A model generated the notes under the pieces. It saw nothing but the letters and a program-made list of their open reading frames with translations. It ran no database searches and had not been told where the DNA came from. Positions 1 through 8,416 of a stretch of 51,720 nt of DNA are shown here, piece after piece. This DNA comes from Deltaproteobacteria bacterium. GTDB lineage: Bacteria; Myxococcota; UBA727; VGSZ01. The stretch covers positions 1 to 51,720 of the forward strand of contig JADZDP010000120.1 of NCBI GenBank assembly GCA_020850995.1. The letters are read 5' to 3'. A program made the position numbers and the translations under genes. Positions within the stretch are counted from its first letter, which is position 1. Every line of letters starts with the position of its first letter.

Positions 1-1483
1 GCAGGTGCTCGACGAGCGCGGGGGCGCGCTGTGCCACCTGCTCGAGCTCGTCGGTGGTGGCGCGCCAGATCTCCTCTTGCGCGTTGAAGCACAGGCGCGT
101 GGTCCACTTGTGGTGCTGATCGAGCAGCGAGCCGGTCTCGGTGTAGCGCACGGGCACGGCGTTCGGCAGCAGGTACTGCCACGCCTCGGGCGGCACGCCC
201 GCCTCGTGGAAGGTGGCGACGTCGGTGGCGATGTCGCGCATCTCGTGCTCGTAGACGGCGCGCGCGCGCTCGGCGTCGGGCTCTTCGAAGATCACCGGCA
301 AGACGAAGTCGGCCTCGCCGGGCACCACCTGCGTCCACAGGATGGGCCGGGCGCCGGGCGTCATGCGGTGACGCTGCGCCTGACTGTCGGCGGCGTGCGA
401 GATCTTGCGCTGGAAGGTGACGTGCACGAGCTCGAGCGCGCGCGACGCCTTGCCGAGCGTGAGCAGGTTCAAGCTCTCGCCGAGCGCGCCGTTGTGTGCC
501 GGGTCGAGCAGCAGCGCGAGCGCGGCCTCGTCGGACAGGCGCGCGCGCGGCACGCCCAGGGCCTCGCGCAGGGCGCGCGCCAGCACGCGCTCGGGGTGCT
601 CGGTGATGCTCACGAGCTTGGAGGTGCGCTGCTCGAGCGCGGCGTCGAACTCGCGGATCACCTCGCGCGTCATCTCGACGTCGACGCCGGCGCGCCCCAC
701 GGCACCGAGCGCACGCGCGTCGGGCGTGTCGTGCTCGTCGAGGGGCTCCTCGAGCATGAGCGCGAAGTCGGGGTCTTGCGCCAGCACCGCGTGCACCATC
801 TGGTCGACCACCAGGCGCTGCTCGGTGGGGCAGTCGTGGGCGGTCACCAAGCGGCGGTAGCGCAAGAGCGTGAGCGCCGAGATGGTGTGGTAGAGGTGCG
901 CGTGCGTGGCCACGGGCAAGACGTAGCGCGCCACCTCTTGCGCGCGCTTCTGCATCGAGCCTTGCCAGCGCTTGTCGACCTCGCCTTCGCCCTTGGCGCG
1001 CTCTCGCCGCCGCGAGGGGAACAGGCCGAAATAGAGGCGCTCCACCGTGGGCTGCAGGAGCTCGATGAGCTCGTGGTACACGCGCATCTGGCGCTCGACG
1101 ACGGCGTCCCAGCGCGCGTCGAGCGCCGGCCCCCACGAGGACAGGTCGGGCTTGAGCACGCGCCCCGCCTTCACCTCCACGTAGCGCTGGCTCACCTGCT
1201 CCGAGTTGTAGAAGGGGTGCGCGTGAAAGAACGACCACAGCGCCTGGCGCGACACCTGCTCGATGGCGAACTGGAAGTGCGCGTGTTGCAGCGTGGTGTG
1301 GTGCCCGGCCTTGAAGGTGGAGCGCGCGATGCGGTCGCGCAGCGCCAGGTTCTGGCGCACGTCGTCGTCGGTGACGATGCGCGACGAGTAGCAGGTGCGC
1401 GCCGTGGCCACCGCGTTGTCGAGCGGCGCTGCGAACCACTTGGTGAGCGTCACCTTGGGGGGTGCTGAGCGCAGCGACAGCAT
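1..1483 (-). CDS. thyX: Tandem-domain ThyX-like flavin-dependent thymidylate synthase (3' end outside window)
   Basis: Reading leftward from an ATG at 1483, an open frame runs off the window edge for about 494 codons. Two ThyX-like halves are visible. The first has an HH...QH pair (residues 61-67) and SRQALWSFFHAHPFYNS followed by SQRY (about 78-101). This is the family signature region, but the usual RHR is replaced by HAH. The second half has QRHRMTPGARP and a C-terminal stretch ending FNAQEEIW, typical of the ThyX fold. Classical ThyX proteins are about 220-300 residues, so this is a double-length member. ThyX methylates dUMP to dTMP using methylene-tetrahydrofolate, NADPH and FAD. Whether this tandem form is catalytic or a paralog with another role cannot be settled from sequence alone. 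It lies 51 bp downstream of a same-strand NUDIX gene. Confidence 0.8.
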   Translation of the reverse strand, partial: MLSLRSAPPKVTLTKWFAAPLDNAVATARTCYSSRIVTDDDVRQNLALRDRIARSTFKAGHHTTLQHAHFQFAIEQVSRQALWSFFHAHPFYNSEQVSQRYVEVKAGRVLKPDLSSWGPALDARWDAVVERQMRVYHELIELLQPTVERLYFGLFPSRRRERAKGEGEVDKRWQGSMQKRAQEVARYVLPVATHAHLYHTISALTLLRYRRLVTAHDCPTEQRLVVDQMVHAVLAQDPDFALMLEEPLDEHDTPDARALGAVGRAGVDVEMTREVIREFDAALEQRTSKLVSITEHPERVLARALREALGVPRARLSDEAALALLLDPAHNGALGESLNLLTLGKASRALELVHVTFQRKISHAADSQAQRHRMTPGARPILWTQVVPGEADFVLPVIFEEPDAERARAVYEHEMRDIATDVATFHEAGVPPEAWQYLLPNAVPVRYTETGSLLDQHHKWTTRLCFNAQEEIWRATTDELEQVAQRAPALVEHL

Positions 1484-1534
1484 GCCATCGCATAGCGTCG
1501 CCGGCTCCCGGGACGCAAGCGGCGCCGGGTCCCC

Positions 1535-1978
1535 TTACTCGAGCCCGAGGATCGACAGGGGCGCCACCGCCGTCGTGCCGTCGAGCACCGACGACAAGAG
1601 CTGCTCCACCTCGTCGCCGCGGAGCTGCAGCCCCTTGGCCTCGTCGAGCGAGAACCAGCCGGCCTCGAGCGTGTGCTCGTCGGCCACGTTCTTCGGCGGC
1701 GCGTCGTCGGCCGGACGCGCCAAGAAGAACACGCGCAGGCGCAGGAAGGCGGGCCCGGGGCGCTGCTCGATCTTGAGCACGCCCTCGAGCACCACGTCGA
1801 TGCCCGCCTCCTCCTTGGTCTCGCGCAGCGCGGCATGCTGGAAGGTCTCGCCGGGCTCCACGCGCCCCGCGGGCAGGTACCAGCCGCCGTGCTTCTTCTC
1901 GTGGACCAACAGGAAGCGCCGGCCTTGCTTGACCAGCACCAGGGAGAACGCGTGGGTGGGGATGGGCTCGCGCGCCAT
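1535..1978 (-). CDS. NUDIX hydrolase
   Basis: A 147-residue protein starting MAREPIPTHAF. The NUDIX box is clear: G-x5-E-x7-R-E-x-x-E-E-x-G, in GRVEPGE followed by RETKEEAG. The position after R-E, usually Ile, Leu or Val, is Thr. The surrounding segments (WYLPAGRVEPGE, FFLAR, GWFSLDEA) fit small single-domain NUDIX enzymes, which hydrolyse nucleoside diphosphates linked to another group. The substrate cannot be read from the sequence. The frame stays open upstream to 2161, but the family homology begins at the ATG at 1978, so the longer version is unlikely. It lies just upstream of thyX on the same strand, possibly as a two-gene nucleotide-metabolism unit. Confidence 0.85.
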   Translation of the reverse strand: MAREPIPTHAFSLVLVKQGRRFLLVHEKKHGGWYLPAGRVEPGETFQHAALRETKEEAGIDVVLEGVLKIEQRPGPAFLRLRVFFLARPADDAPPKNVADEHTLEAGWFSLDEAKGLQLRGDEVEQLLSSVLDGTTAVAPLSILGLE

Positions 1979-2196
1979 GCCGCTCGTATAGCGCGGACGC
2001 GAGCGCCTCGTGCGGTGCGCGCGTCCGTGCGCGATCGCCCAATCAGCGCGCGGGCACGACAGCGCTGTCGCGGTGGCCTCGTCGTGAATGCGCACACGCT
2101 TGCGGCCGTCGTTGGCTTCGCGCAAGAGTGCGCCCGGCCATGCCACCCCGCGCCCCGTCACACCCCGTCACACCCGGGTGCGCTCAGGAGAACGCT

Positions 2197-2652
2197 ATGA
2201 AGAAGCTGCTCGTGCTCGCCCTCACCCTCCCCGTGCTCGCCGTCGTCTTGGGCGGCGCCGATTGCGGCGGCGTCACCACCTGCACCTCCGATGCGGACTG
2301 TGCCGGCAAGACCAACTCCGTGGGTGACGAGACCCCCTACTGCGATGCCGACACCAGCGTGTGCGTGCCCGATGCGGGTGAGTGCACCGAGGACCTCGAC
2401 TGTCAGCTCTTGAACCCGGACTCGGCCACCGGCACCGATGACCACGAGTGCGAGGCCAACACCGACTGCGAGGGCGACGAGCGCTGTGTAGAGACCACCA
2501 CGGGCTTCCACAAGTGCGCCGTGGTGGGCGACCAGGCGGACTGCGAGCTGCAAGACACCGACGCCGTCGACGTCACCGACACCGACGGCGACGCCGCCTC
2601 CGTGTGCCTGGCGGGCGGCACCTGCGAGAGCAACGGCGCCTGCACCTTCTGA
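2197..2652 (+). CDS. Cys-rich secreted protein with signal peptide
   Basis: A 151-residue protein with an AGGAG ribosome site 6 nt before the ATG. It begins MKKLLVLALTLPVLAVVLGG, a strong signal peptide, followed by ADC; the Cys context is not a clean lipobox, so secretion by signal peptidase I is as likely as lipidation. The mature part is acidic (many Asp and Glu) and holds about 15 cysteines spaced as C-x5-C or C-x6-C pairs (TTCTSDADC, GECTEDLDC, HECEANTDC). This is a disulfide-rich pattern common in myxobacterial surface proteins. No enzyme motif is visible. It is convergent with the TonB-dependent receptor gene. Function unknown. Confidence 0.75.
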   Translation: MKKLLVLALTLPVLAVVLGGADCGGVTTCTSDADCAGKTNSVGDETPYCDADTSVCVPDAGECTEDLDCQLLNPDSATGTDDHECEANTDCEGDERCVETTTGFHKCAVVGDQADCELQDTDAVDVTDTDGDAASVCLAGGTCESNGACTF

Positions 2653-2698
2653 TGGCCGCACCGGCGTCGGCGCGCAGTGTTCGGTGCGGAAGCGCGCG

Positions 2699-5416
2699 TC
2701 AGAACTTCGCGTCGACGCCGACCACGGGGATGATGGGCAAGCCCGGGAAGCCCTGCACCTGCGTGTAGTCGTAGTTGTAGGTGTAGAACTCGAAGTTCTG
2801 CTGGTTGGTCGCGTTCTGCAGGTCGCAGAACGCGGCCAGGCTCCAGGTGTCGAACACCCAGCGCTTGTCGACGCGCAGGTCGAGCTGGAAGTGGGCCGGG
2901 ATGCGGCTCGAGTTGTAGGGCGCGTCGTAGCTGCGGTAGCGCGAGGTGTCGGCGTCGTAGATGCCGCCGTGCGCGAAGGTGTCGGGGAAGCCGGTGACGT
3001 AGCGAAGGGCCGCGCCCACCTCGATGCCCCAAGGGATCTCGGTGGAGGCCGCCAGCGAGAAGATGTGCGTCTGATCGAAGTCGCTCATCTCCCAGCCGTA
3101 GGCCTCGGCGCCCTCGATGCCCACGGGCGCGTCACCGCGGCGCTCGGCGCGCATCAGCGTGTAGGCGATCCAACCAAACATCTTGCCCCAGGGCTGCTGC
3201 CCGAAGAGCTGCGACCATTGCGCCTGATCCAAGCGCTGGCGCAGCAAGAGCTCGGCGCCATAGACGCGCTCGTGGGCCACGGGCTGGATGCGCGGCGCGC
3301 CCGAGGCGAAGAAGGCGATGGGCGAGACCACGAACTCGGCGATGTCATCGGCGTTGCGCCCGAAGGCCTGCACGTCGACCTCGAGGGAGCGGGTCAGGTC
3401 CACCTCGACCCCGAGGGACCCTTGCACACCGTGCTCGAGCGGCAGGTCGGGGTTGCCGAACTTGGTGGCCAGCTCGAAGGGTGACGCGGTCTGGTGGTAG
3501 ACGCCGGCGCTGCCCTTGAGCGTCGCATGCGTGGCCAGGTCCCAGCGGAAGGTGAAGCGCGGGTCGAAGGCGGTGCGCACCTGGTCGTAGTAGTTCCACA
3601 GGTCGGCGCGCCCGCCCAGCACGAGCGTGAGGGTGCCGAGCCGCAGGTCGGTCTCGGCGTAGAAGCTGTGGCTCCCGGCGAGCACGTCCTCTTCCAGCAG
3701 GTAGCGGGGCGCGTCTGATGTGGCTGGGCGCGGGAACAGGCGCTCGTCGGGCAGCACCATGGGCACGTCGGTGACCGAGTGGAAGTTGGCGATGGTGTCG
3801 TCGGTGCCGAGCACCAGGCCGAAGCCCGGCAGGGGTCGCAGCTCGATCTCTGCTCGCAGCGAGGCGCGCCTGACGTCGAGGCGGAACTGCGAGGCGTCGA
3901 AGCGGTTCTCGCTGTAGTTGCTCTCGACCATGGGCGACACGAAGGCCTTGAGCTTGGGGGTGCCGTCGGGGTTCTTGTCGGCCGACTGCATGCGCCACAC
4001 CGGGTTCAGGCGCGTGAAGCCCATGCTCACGCCCACCTTGGTGGGCATCATCGGCCCGACGCCACCGGCGTCGAAGGCGAGGTCGAGGTCGTCGTCGGAG
4101 CCGTAGAAGTTGAGCGCCAAGGTTTGCTGCCAGGGCAGCTTCCACACCAGCTTGGCCTGGTAGTCGGCGTAGCGCGGCGCCAGCAGGAAGGTGTTCAGGT
4201 CGGTGTCGGCGTACTCCACGATCAGGTCGCCGATGTTGAGCACCTCGGCGACGTAGCTCTTGCGACCCGCCAAGAAGAAGCCCACCTTGCCGTCGTCGGT
4301 GAGCGGCCCCTCCAGGCGGAAGGAGGTCTGCAAGAGGTCGACGCTGGCCTGGCCCGAGAAGGTGTCGGTGCGCGGATCGCGCGTCACCACGTCGACGGCG
4401 CCGGCGATGGCGCGGCCGAAGCGCGCCCCCTGACCGCCGGGGTAGAGCTCGAGCCGCTCTACCAGGTCGGCGTTGATGACGCTCGGCCCCGCGCCCAGGT
4501 GGAAGAGCATGCGCGACAGGTGCCCGTCGATGAGGATGGTGGAGTCGTCGGGCGCGCCGCCGCGAATCAAGAGCGCGCCCAAGCCGAAGGGCGCGCGCGC
4601 CACGCCCGGCAAGCGCTGCACCACGCGCACCGCGTCGCCGAAGGTGCCAGGCACGCGCTGCAGCTCCTTCTGCGTGAGCACGCGCTTGGTCACCTCGCGC
4701 TCGGTGCGCCGCGCGTACACCACGGTCTCGTCTTGCGCGCCCGGGCGATGCACGAGGTAGATGTTGACGTCGATCGCCTCGTTGGCCTTGAGCTCGTCGC
4801 TGACGTCGCCCGGCAGGTAGCCGCTGGCCTCCACGTGGATGGTGCGCTTGCCCTCGGGCACGCCGCGCAGCTCGAAGGAGCCGTCGTCTCCAGACACGGC
4901 CTCGAGCTCGCTGCCCTCCACGGAGACGAAGGCGCCCGGGATGGCCAGGCGCTCGCCGGCCACCAACACACGACCGCGCAGGTTGATGGGCGCGGTCTCC
5001 TGATGCTCGGCCAGCTTGCGCGCCTCCTCCTCGGCCAGCATGCGCTCGCGCACCACCTCGTCGATGGTGAAGCTGAGCTTGTACTCGATGCGCACGAAGA
5101 TCGATTGCTCGCCTTGGCGCGCCGGCAGGAAGCTCATGTTGGTGGCGGCGCCCAGCGCGGCCCACGCAAGGCGCGGGTCGGGGCTGGTCTTGACGAGCAC
5201 GCGCTGCACCAGGCCCTCGTCGTCGATGTCGATGTCCATCACCACGTCGCCGGCCACGTCCTCCAAGAAGGCGTCGTGCGGGTAGTAGGGCTCGGGCGCC
5301 TCGACCACCTCGGGCGGCGTGATGGCAAGGGCGGCGTTCGCCGGCGGCGGCGCCTCTTGCGCCCGCGCCGACGACGCGAGCGCGATCGCGATCATGAGGA
5401 TCGACCACCCGCGCAC
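2699..5416 (-). CDS. TonB-dependent receptor with N-terminal TonB-C-like and carboxypeptidase-regulatory-like domains
   Basis: A roughly 905-residue outer-membrane receptor. After a signal peptide ending SSARAQ, residues about 43-117 resemble the TonB C-terminal domain (PYYPHDAF, GDVVMDIDID, ATNMSFLPA, VRIEYKLSF). Residues about 146-215 are a carboxypeptidase regulatory-like beta-sandwich (LRGRVLVAGE, SGDDGSFELRGVPEG). Then comes the plug (ELQRVPGTFGDAVRVV, LLIRGGAPDDSTILIDG, ELYPGGQGARFGRAIAGAVDV), and the rest is beta-barrel ending in AKF. Receptors of this class import a ligand across the outer membrane using TonB energy. A TonB-C-like module fused to the receptor is unusual outside myxobacteria-like genomes. 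The GTG at 5416 gives the better signal peptide; the ATG at 5395 is the alternative. The ligand is unknown. It is transcribed divergently from a lipoprotein gene. Confidence 0.88.
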   Translation of the reverse strand: MRGWSILMIAIALASSARAQEAPPPANAALAITPPEVVEAPEPYYPHDAFLEDVAGDVVMDIDIDDEGLVQRVLVKTSPDPRLAWAALGAATNMSFLPARQGEQSIFVRIEYKLSFTIDEVVRERMLAEEEARKLAEHQETAPINLRGRVLVAGERLAIPGAFVSVEGSELEAVSGDDGSFELRGVPEGKRTIHVEASGYLPGDVSDELKANEAIDVNIYLVHRPGAQDETVVYARRTEREVTKRVLTQKELQRVPGTFGDAVRVVQRLPGVARAPFGLGALLIRGGAPDDSTILIDGHLSRMLFHLGAGPSVINADLVERLELYPGGQGARFGRAIAGAVDVVTRDPRTDTFSGQASVDLLQTSFRLEGPLTDDGKVGFFLAGRKSYVAEVLNIGDLIVEYADTDLNTFLLAPRYADYQAKLVWKLPWQQTLALNFYGSDDDLDLAFDAGGVGPMMPTKVGVSMGFTRLNPVWRMQSADKNPDGTPKLKAFVSPMVESNYSENRFDASQFRLDVRRASLRAEIELRPLPGFGLVLGTDDTIANFHSVTDVPMVLPDERLFPRPATSDAPRYLLEEDVLAGSHSFYAETDLRLGTLTLVLGGRADLWNYYDQVRTAFDPRFTFRWDLATHATLKGSAGVYHQTASPFELATKFGNPDLPLEHGVQGSLGVEVDLTRSLEVDVQAFGRNADDIAEFVVSPIAFFASGAPRIQPVAHERVYGAELLLRQRLDQAQWSQLFGQQPWGKMFGWIAYTLMRAERRGDAPVGIEGAEAYGWEMSDFDQTHIFSLAASTEIPWGIEVGAALRYVTGFPDTFAHGGIYDADTSRYRSYDAPYNSSRIPAHFQLDLRVDKRWVFDTWSLAAFCDLQNATNQQNFEFYTYNYDYTQVQGFPGLPIIPVVGVDAKF

Positions 5417-5501
5417 GACCGACGCTTCTAGCAGCGCGTCGCGCCATCTGCTATCGCGCGCGCACCACGAGGGAGCGTTGACGCACGTCGTCGTCACCGG
5501 G

Positions 5502-6101
5502 GTGAGCGCGCGGCGGTGCCGGGCCTGCTTGGCGCTGGTGGCGGCCTGCGCGTTCGGCGCCTGTCAGCACTACCAAGCCGACCTGCCGGGCACGCTCGAT
5601 CTGCGCTCCGACGGCGCCGACGCGCCGCAGGAGACCCGGCCGCTGCCGCCCGAGGCCACCCGCGGCGGCCTCGAGGCGTGGATGAAGGGCGCGGGCGCCA
5701 CCACGGTCGAGGGCGCGGGCGCGAGCGCGGTGGCGGCGGAAGATCGAGCGGTGTGGGCGCTGCGCCTGTTCGCCCTCGGTGACGGCGTGACGGACGAAGT
5801 GGCCGGCGCGCTCGGCACGGGCGGCGCGCTGCGCACGCTCGCGCTGCAGGAGCAGATCTCGCTGTTCGACGCCGCGCTCTTCGCCTGCACGCTGCCCGTC
5901 CCCTGCATCGACATCGGCACCGTCACCATGCTGCCCACCTACACCGTACGCTTGACGGGCACGCGCGTGCGGCCGGAGCCGCGGCCCCGCGACCAGCTGG
6001 CGCCCACGGCCGCGCCCGACGCTGCCGCGCCTCCCCCGCCACCGCCCGAGCCCACGCCCACGCTCGATCGCGCCTCGGGCGCCGGCGGGTCGACGCCATG
6101 A
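5502..6101 (+). CDS. Putative lipoprotein, Pro-rich C-terminus
   Basis: From the GTG at 5502 the protein begins MSARRCRACLALVAACAFGACQ, an arginine-containing n-region, a hydrophobic core and a lipobox-like FGAC. A TTG at 5478 is an alternative start. The middle contains VPCIDIGTVTMLPTYTVRLTG and the end is Pro-rich (a run of six Pro within AAPPPPPPEP). No known domain is recognised. It starts about 85 bp from the divergent TonB-dependent receptor, so the two may share a control region and act together at the outer membrane. Its stop codon abuts structured repeat A. Confidence 0.6.
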   Translation: MSARRCRACLALVAACAFGACQHYQADLPGTLDLRSDGADAPQETRPLPPEATRGGLEAWMKGAGATTVEGAGASAVAAEDRAVWALRLFALGDGVTDEVAGALGTGGALRTLALQEQISLFDAALFACTLPVPCIDIGTVTMLPTYTVRLTGTRVRPEPRPRDQLAPTAAPDAAAPPPPPPEPTPTLDRASGAGGSTP

Positions 6102-6103
6102 GC

Positions 6104-6268
6104 TTAGGGCCCGCGAACGGACGCTTCCATCGTCCTCGCGAGCGATCCATCGTCGCTGGCGGCGTCGCGTCCTCGGTCCGTGGCGACGGCCACGGCCCTG
6201 CGGGGCTCCTTGCCATCGACGCGCCTCGCTCGCGATCACTGATCGACTTGTCCATTCGCGGTCCCTTA
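6104..6268 (-). repeat. Structured intergenic repeat, copy A
   Basis: Read on the minus strand, this fills the whole gap between two convergent genes. Outer arms: 6250-6268 and 6104-6122 (TAAGGGACCGCGAATGGAC against the complement of TTAGGGCCCGCGAACGGAC, a few mismatches). Further in, CGCGAGCGA pairs with TCGCTCGCG. Next, GTCGATGGC pairs with GCCAGCGAC with one mismatch. The core, 6158-6214, starts GGCAAGGAG, contains the hairpin CCGTGGC-cgtc-GCCACGG, and ends ACGCGACGCCGCC. The core matches copies B, C and D closely; the arms do not, yet they pair within the copy. The outer end begins with the TAA stop codon of the RAYT gene. Confidence 0.85.
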
Positions 6269-7225
6269 CTCCGCCGTGGGCGCGGCGTGGGCGCCGCGCT
6301 GTCGCATGGCATCGAGCAAGGTGCGGAAGCCCTCGTCGGTGCGCATCTGGCTCATGCCCTGTTGCACCAAGCGACTCACCTGCCCCTTGTCGCGGCCGAG
6401 GAAGTCGGCCACCTCGGTGACGCTGCGGCCGGCCTGGCGCACTGCCGAGGTGGCGAACAGGCGGCGCGCCATCACCAGGTCTTGCTGGCGCGCCGCGCTG
6501 GTCACGTCGTCGACGTGGACGTTCATCAGCAGCGACACGCGGCGCGCCAGCGTGGGCAGCGCCGGGCGGCGGCGGCCGCGCCACACCACGCCGGCCTCGG
6601 CCAGCACGCTCTCGGCGAACTTGCGGTCGCCGCCCACGCCGGCGATCACCTGCTCGATGGGCAGCTCGTCATTGTCGAGGGCGCCGGCCTCCACGAAGCG
6701 GGCGAAGGCGCGCTGCGCCGTGGGCAGCGTGGCGCCGTAGCGCTCGAGCACGCGCCACGCATCCACCAGATCGCCCCACTCGTCGCCGCGCGCGGTGTAG
6801 GCGCGGTGGCTCGACCACGGCCAGCTCTCGGCGCGGCGCACGCGGCCGTCGCGCACCGGCCACAGGTGCACCCACCGCACGGCCTCGACCAGCTTGACCT
6901 CGGGGATGATGAGCGATCGGAAGCGCCCTTCGAACAGGTGGCCGGTGCGCCCTCGTCGCTGGTTGATGCGGCGCGCGTGGCTGCCGTGGAGGCGCTGGAC
7001 GGCCTGCGCGAGCCCGATGCGCCGCGGCGCCACCACCAAGCGCACGGCGTTCTTGGTCAGGCACCACGCGTACAGCACGCACAGCTGCTCGCGCACCAGC
7101 TCGCGCACCAGCTCCAGGTAGGCCTGGTAGTCGCGCTCGTCGAAGAACACCGGATCGCCGTTGTTGCCGCGGGCGATGACCACGTGCGGGTGATCGACGA
7201 GCGCGATGCGGCGGTTGCGCGGCAC
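6266..7225 (-). CDS. REP-associated transposase-like protein (RAYT/Y1 family), catalytic motifs lost, with DnaA-C-like C-terminal domain
   Basis: A 319-residue protein; an in-frame TAA just upstream makes the GTG at 7225 the first possible start. The Y1 transposase fold is evident: HPHVVIARGNNG near the N-terminus, GRTGHLFEGRFRS at about 92-104, PVRDGRVRRAESWPWSSHRAY at about 123-143. The family's HUH motif (usually MPNHxHLL) reads LTKNAVRLVV, so both histidines are gone (A60, R62). The catalytic Tyr segment (usually YVxLNP) reads WVHLWP, with Trp at 118. Residues about 225-290 resemble the DnaA C-terminal DNA-binding domain, including the helix-turn-helix SVTEVADFLGRDKGQVSRLV. I infer a domesticated DNA-binding protein without strand-transfer activity. 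Structured repeat A begins at its stop codon, which recalls RAYT/REP pairs. Confidence 0.85.
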   Translation of the reverse strand: MPRNRRIALVDHPHVVIARGNNGDPVFFDERDYQAYLELVRELVREQLCVLYAWCLTKNAVRLVVAPRRIGLAQAVQRLHGSHARRINQRRGRTGHLFEGRFRSLIIPEVKLVEAVRWVHLWPVRDGRVRRAESWPWSSHRAYTARGDEWGDLVDAWRVLERYGATLPTAQRAFARFVEAGALDNDELPIEQVIAGVGGDRKFAESVLAEAGVVWRGRRRPALPTLARRVSLLMNVHVDDVTSAARQQDLVMARRLFATSAVRQAGRSVTEVADFLGRDKGQVSRLVQQGMSQMRTDEGFRTLLDAMRQRGAHAAPTAE

Positions 7226-7309
7226 GCGCTGCCGTTAGCGCGCCGAGGGCACGTCGTCACGGGGGAACACGACCCCGCGTCGCGGTTGCGCTCCGGTCCA
7301 CCAGACGGA

Positions 7310-8416
7310 TCAGAAGCCCTGCTTTTGCTCGGTGAGCACGGCGCCGCGCGCCACCTCGGCGTCCATGGGCGCGCCGGCGAGCCAGGCGCGCGCACACGCG
7401 TCGCCGTCCAGGTGCGCGACGAAGGCCGTGAGCCAGCGGCGGGTCAGGCGCCGCGTCTGTACGGGGTCATCGGTGCCGGCGCCGCATGCGTTGCAGGTGA
7501 AGCCGCAGGCGGGGTCGTCGAGGAAGGACATGTGGTTGGCGCCGAGCACCTCGGCCTGCCACGCGGGGCCGGCGGCGGCCTCGTAGTAGCGCGCGAAGCT
7601 CTCGGCCTCGGGGGCGCAGGGCTGGCAGAAGAGGCCGGTGCAGGTGGCGTTGACCGTCTCGCCCACCAGCGCCACCGGGACGTTCACGAGCGGCATCAGC
7701 TCCGGGGTCACCGACGGGTTGTCTGCGCTCGGGCTCGCGCCCGGGCCACCAGCGGCGTCCACGGGGTCGATCGCGAACACGCCGCGGGGCCGCGCGTCGC
7801 GCGTGGCGGTGAGCAGCGCGATCTTGCCGCCCAGCGAGTGGCCGGCGAGCACCACGCGCGCGGCGTCGACGCGGCCGGCGAGCGCGCCGCCGCTGCTCTC
7901 GTCCTCGAGCCAGTCGAGGATTGCGCTGACCATGCTCGCGAGCTCGACGTGGGTGGGGCCGCCGAAGAGCGCGTACGGGGGATCGAGGAGCACCGCCGCG
8001 ACGCCGTGCGAGGCCAGGTGCTCGCCGTAGCTCCGATAGTCGGCGCTGCCGAGCTGGAAGCCCGGGTGGAGCACCACCACGGCGGCAGCCCCCGCTTGCT
8101 CCGGCAGCAAGAGCGTGAGCGCCAAGGTGCGGCCTTCGACCTCGAGCTCATGGTCTTGCTGCTCCACCGTCACGGTGCCTGGGTCCTCGGGAGGGCTGGC
8201 GCTGCAGGCGGGATCGCCCTCGCCTTCGCCCTCGCCGGGCTCGCCCTCGCCCTCGCCTTCGCCCTCGTGGGCTGGCTCCCCTTCGCCCTCTGCTGCGCCC
8301 TCGCCCTCGCCCTCGCCCTCGCTCCCGCCGCTGCCCGCGTCCGGATCGCCGCTCACCGGCGACGGCGTGCAGGCAAGCGCGAGGAGGAGCGAGGTGACCA
8401 GTGGTGCGCTGCGCAT
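7310..8416 (-). CDS. Lipoprotein alpha/beta hydrolase with Glu-Gly linker
   Basis: A 368-residue protein starting MRSAPLVTSLLLALACTPSP (lipoprotein-type signal), then a linker of about 45 residues made of repeated Glu-Gly with Pro and Ala. The hydrolase domain follows. It has VVVLHPGFQLGSADYRSYGEHLASHG (oxyanion region), the nucleophile elbow GHSLGG, a candidate acid in FAIDPVDAAGG, and a His in GANHMSFLDDPAC. This resembles the chlorophyllase/PET-hydrolase-like part of the alpha/beta hydrolase superfamily. Six or more cysteines near the C-terminus (CTGLFCQPC, CGFTCNAC) suggest disulfides. It is probably tethered to the envelope with the enzyme held away by the linker. The substrate is unknown. 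An AGGG sequence lies upstream of the ATG. It is divergent from tetR. Confidence 0.82.
   Translation of the reverse strand: MRSAPLVTSLLLALACTPSPVSGDPDAGSGGSEGEGEGEGAAEGEGEPAHEGEGEGEGEPGEGEGEGDPACSASPPEDPGTVTVEQQDHELEVEGRTLALTLLLPEQAGAAAVVVLHPGFQLGSADYRSYGEHLASHGVAAVLLDPPYALFGGPTHVELASMVSAILDWLEDESSGGALAGRVDAARVVLAGHSLGGKIALLTATRDARPRGVFAIDPVDAAGGPGASPSADNPSVTPELMPLVNVPVALVGETVNATCTGLFCQPCAPEAESFARYYEAAAGPAWQAEVLGANHMSFLDDPACGFTCNACGAGTDDPVQTRRLTRRWLTAFVAHLDGDACARAWLAGAPMDAEVARGAVLTEQKQGF
8212..8328. repeat. Hexanucleotide-type tandem repeat coding for Glu-Gly linker
   Basis: On the minus strand the DNA alternates GAG/GAA and GGC, giving near-perfect 6-bp units interrupted by short Pro, Ala, His or Asp breaks. 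It encodes the linker of the lipoprotein hydrolase. Such arrays can change length by slippage in units of two residues without breaking the frame. Confidence 0.8.

Noticed and set aside
5..1468. Long plus-strand open frame of 487 codons at the left edge
   Set aside because: Antisense to the ThyX-like gene; His/Arg/Glu-biased composition typical of a GC-rich shadow frame and no recognisable domain.
8212..8328. CRISPR-like array because of regular repeats
   Set aside because: Units are 6 bp, in frame, and encode the Glu-Gly linker; no spacers.
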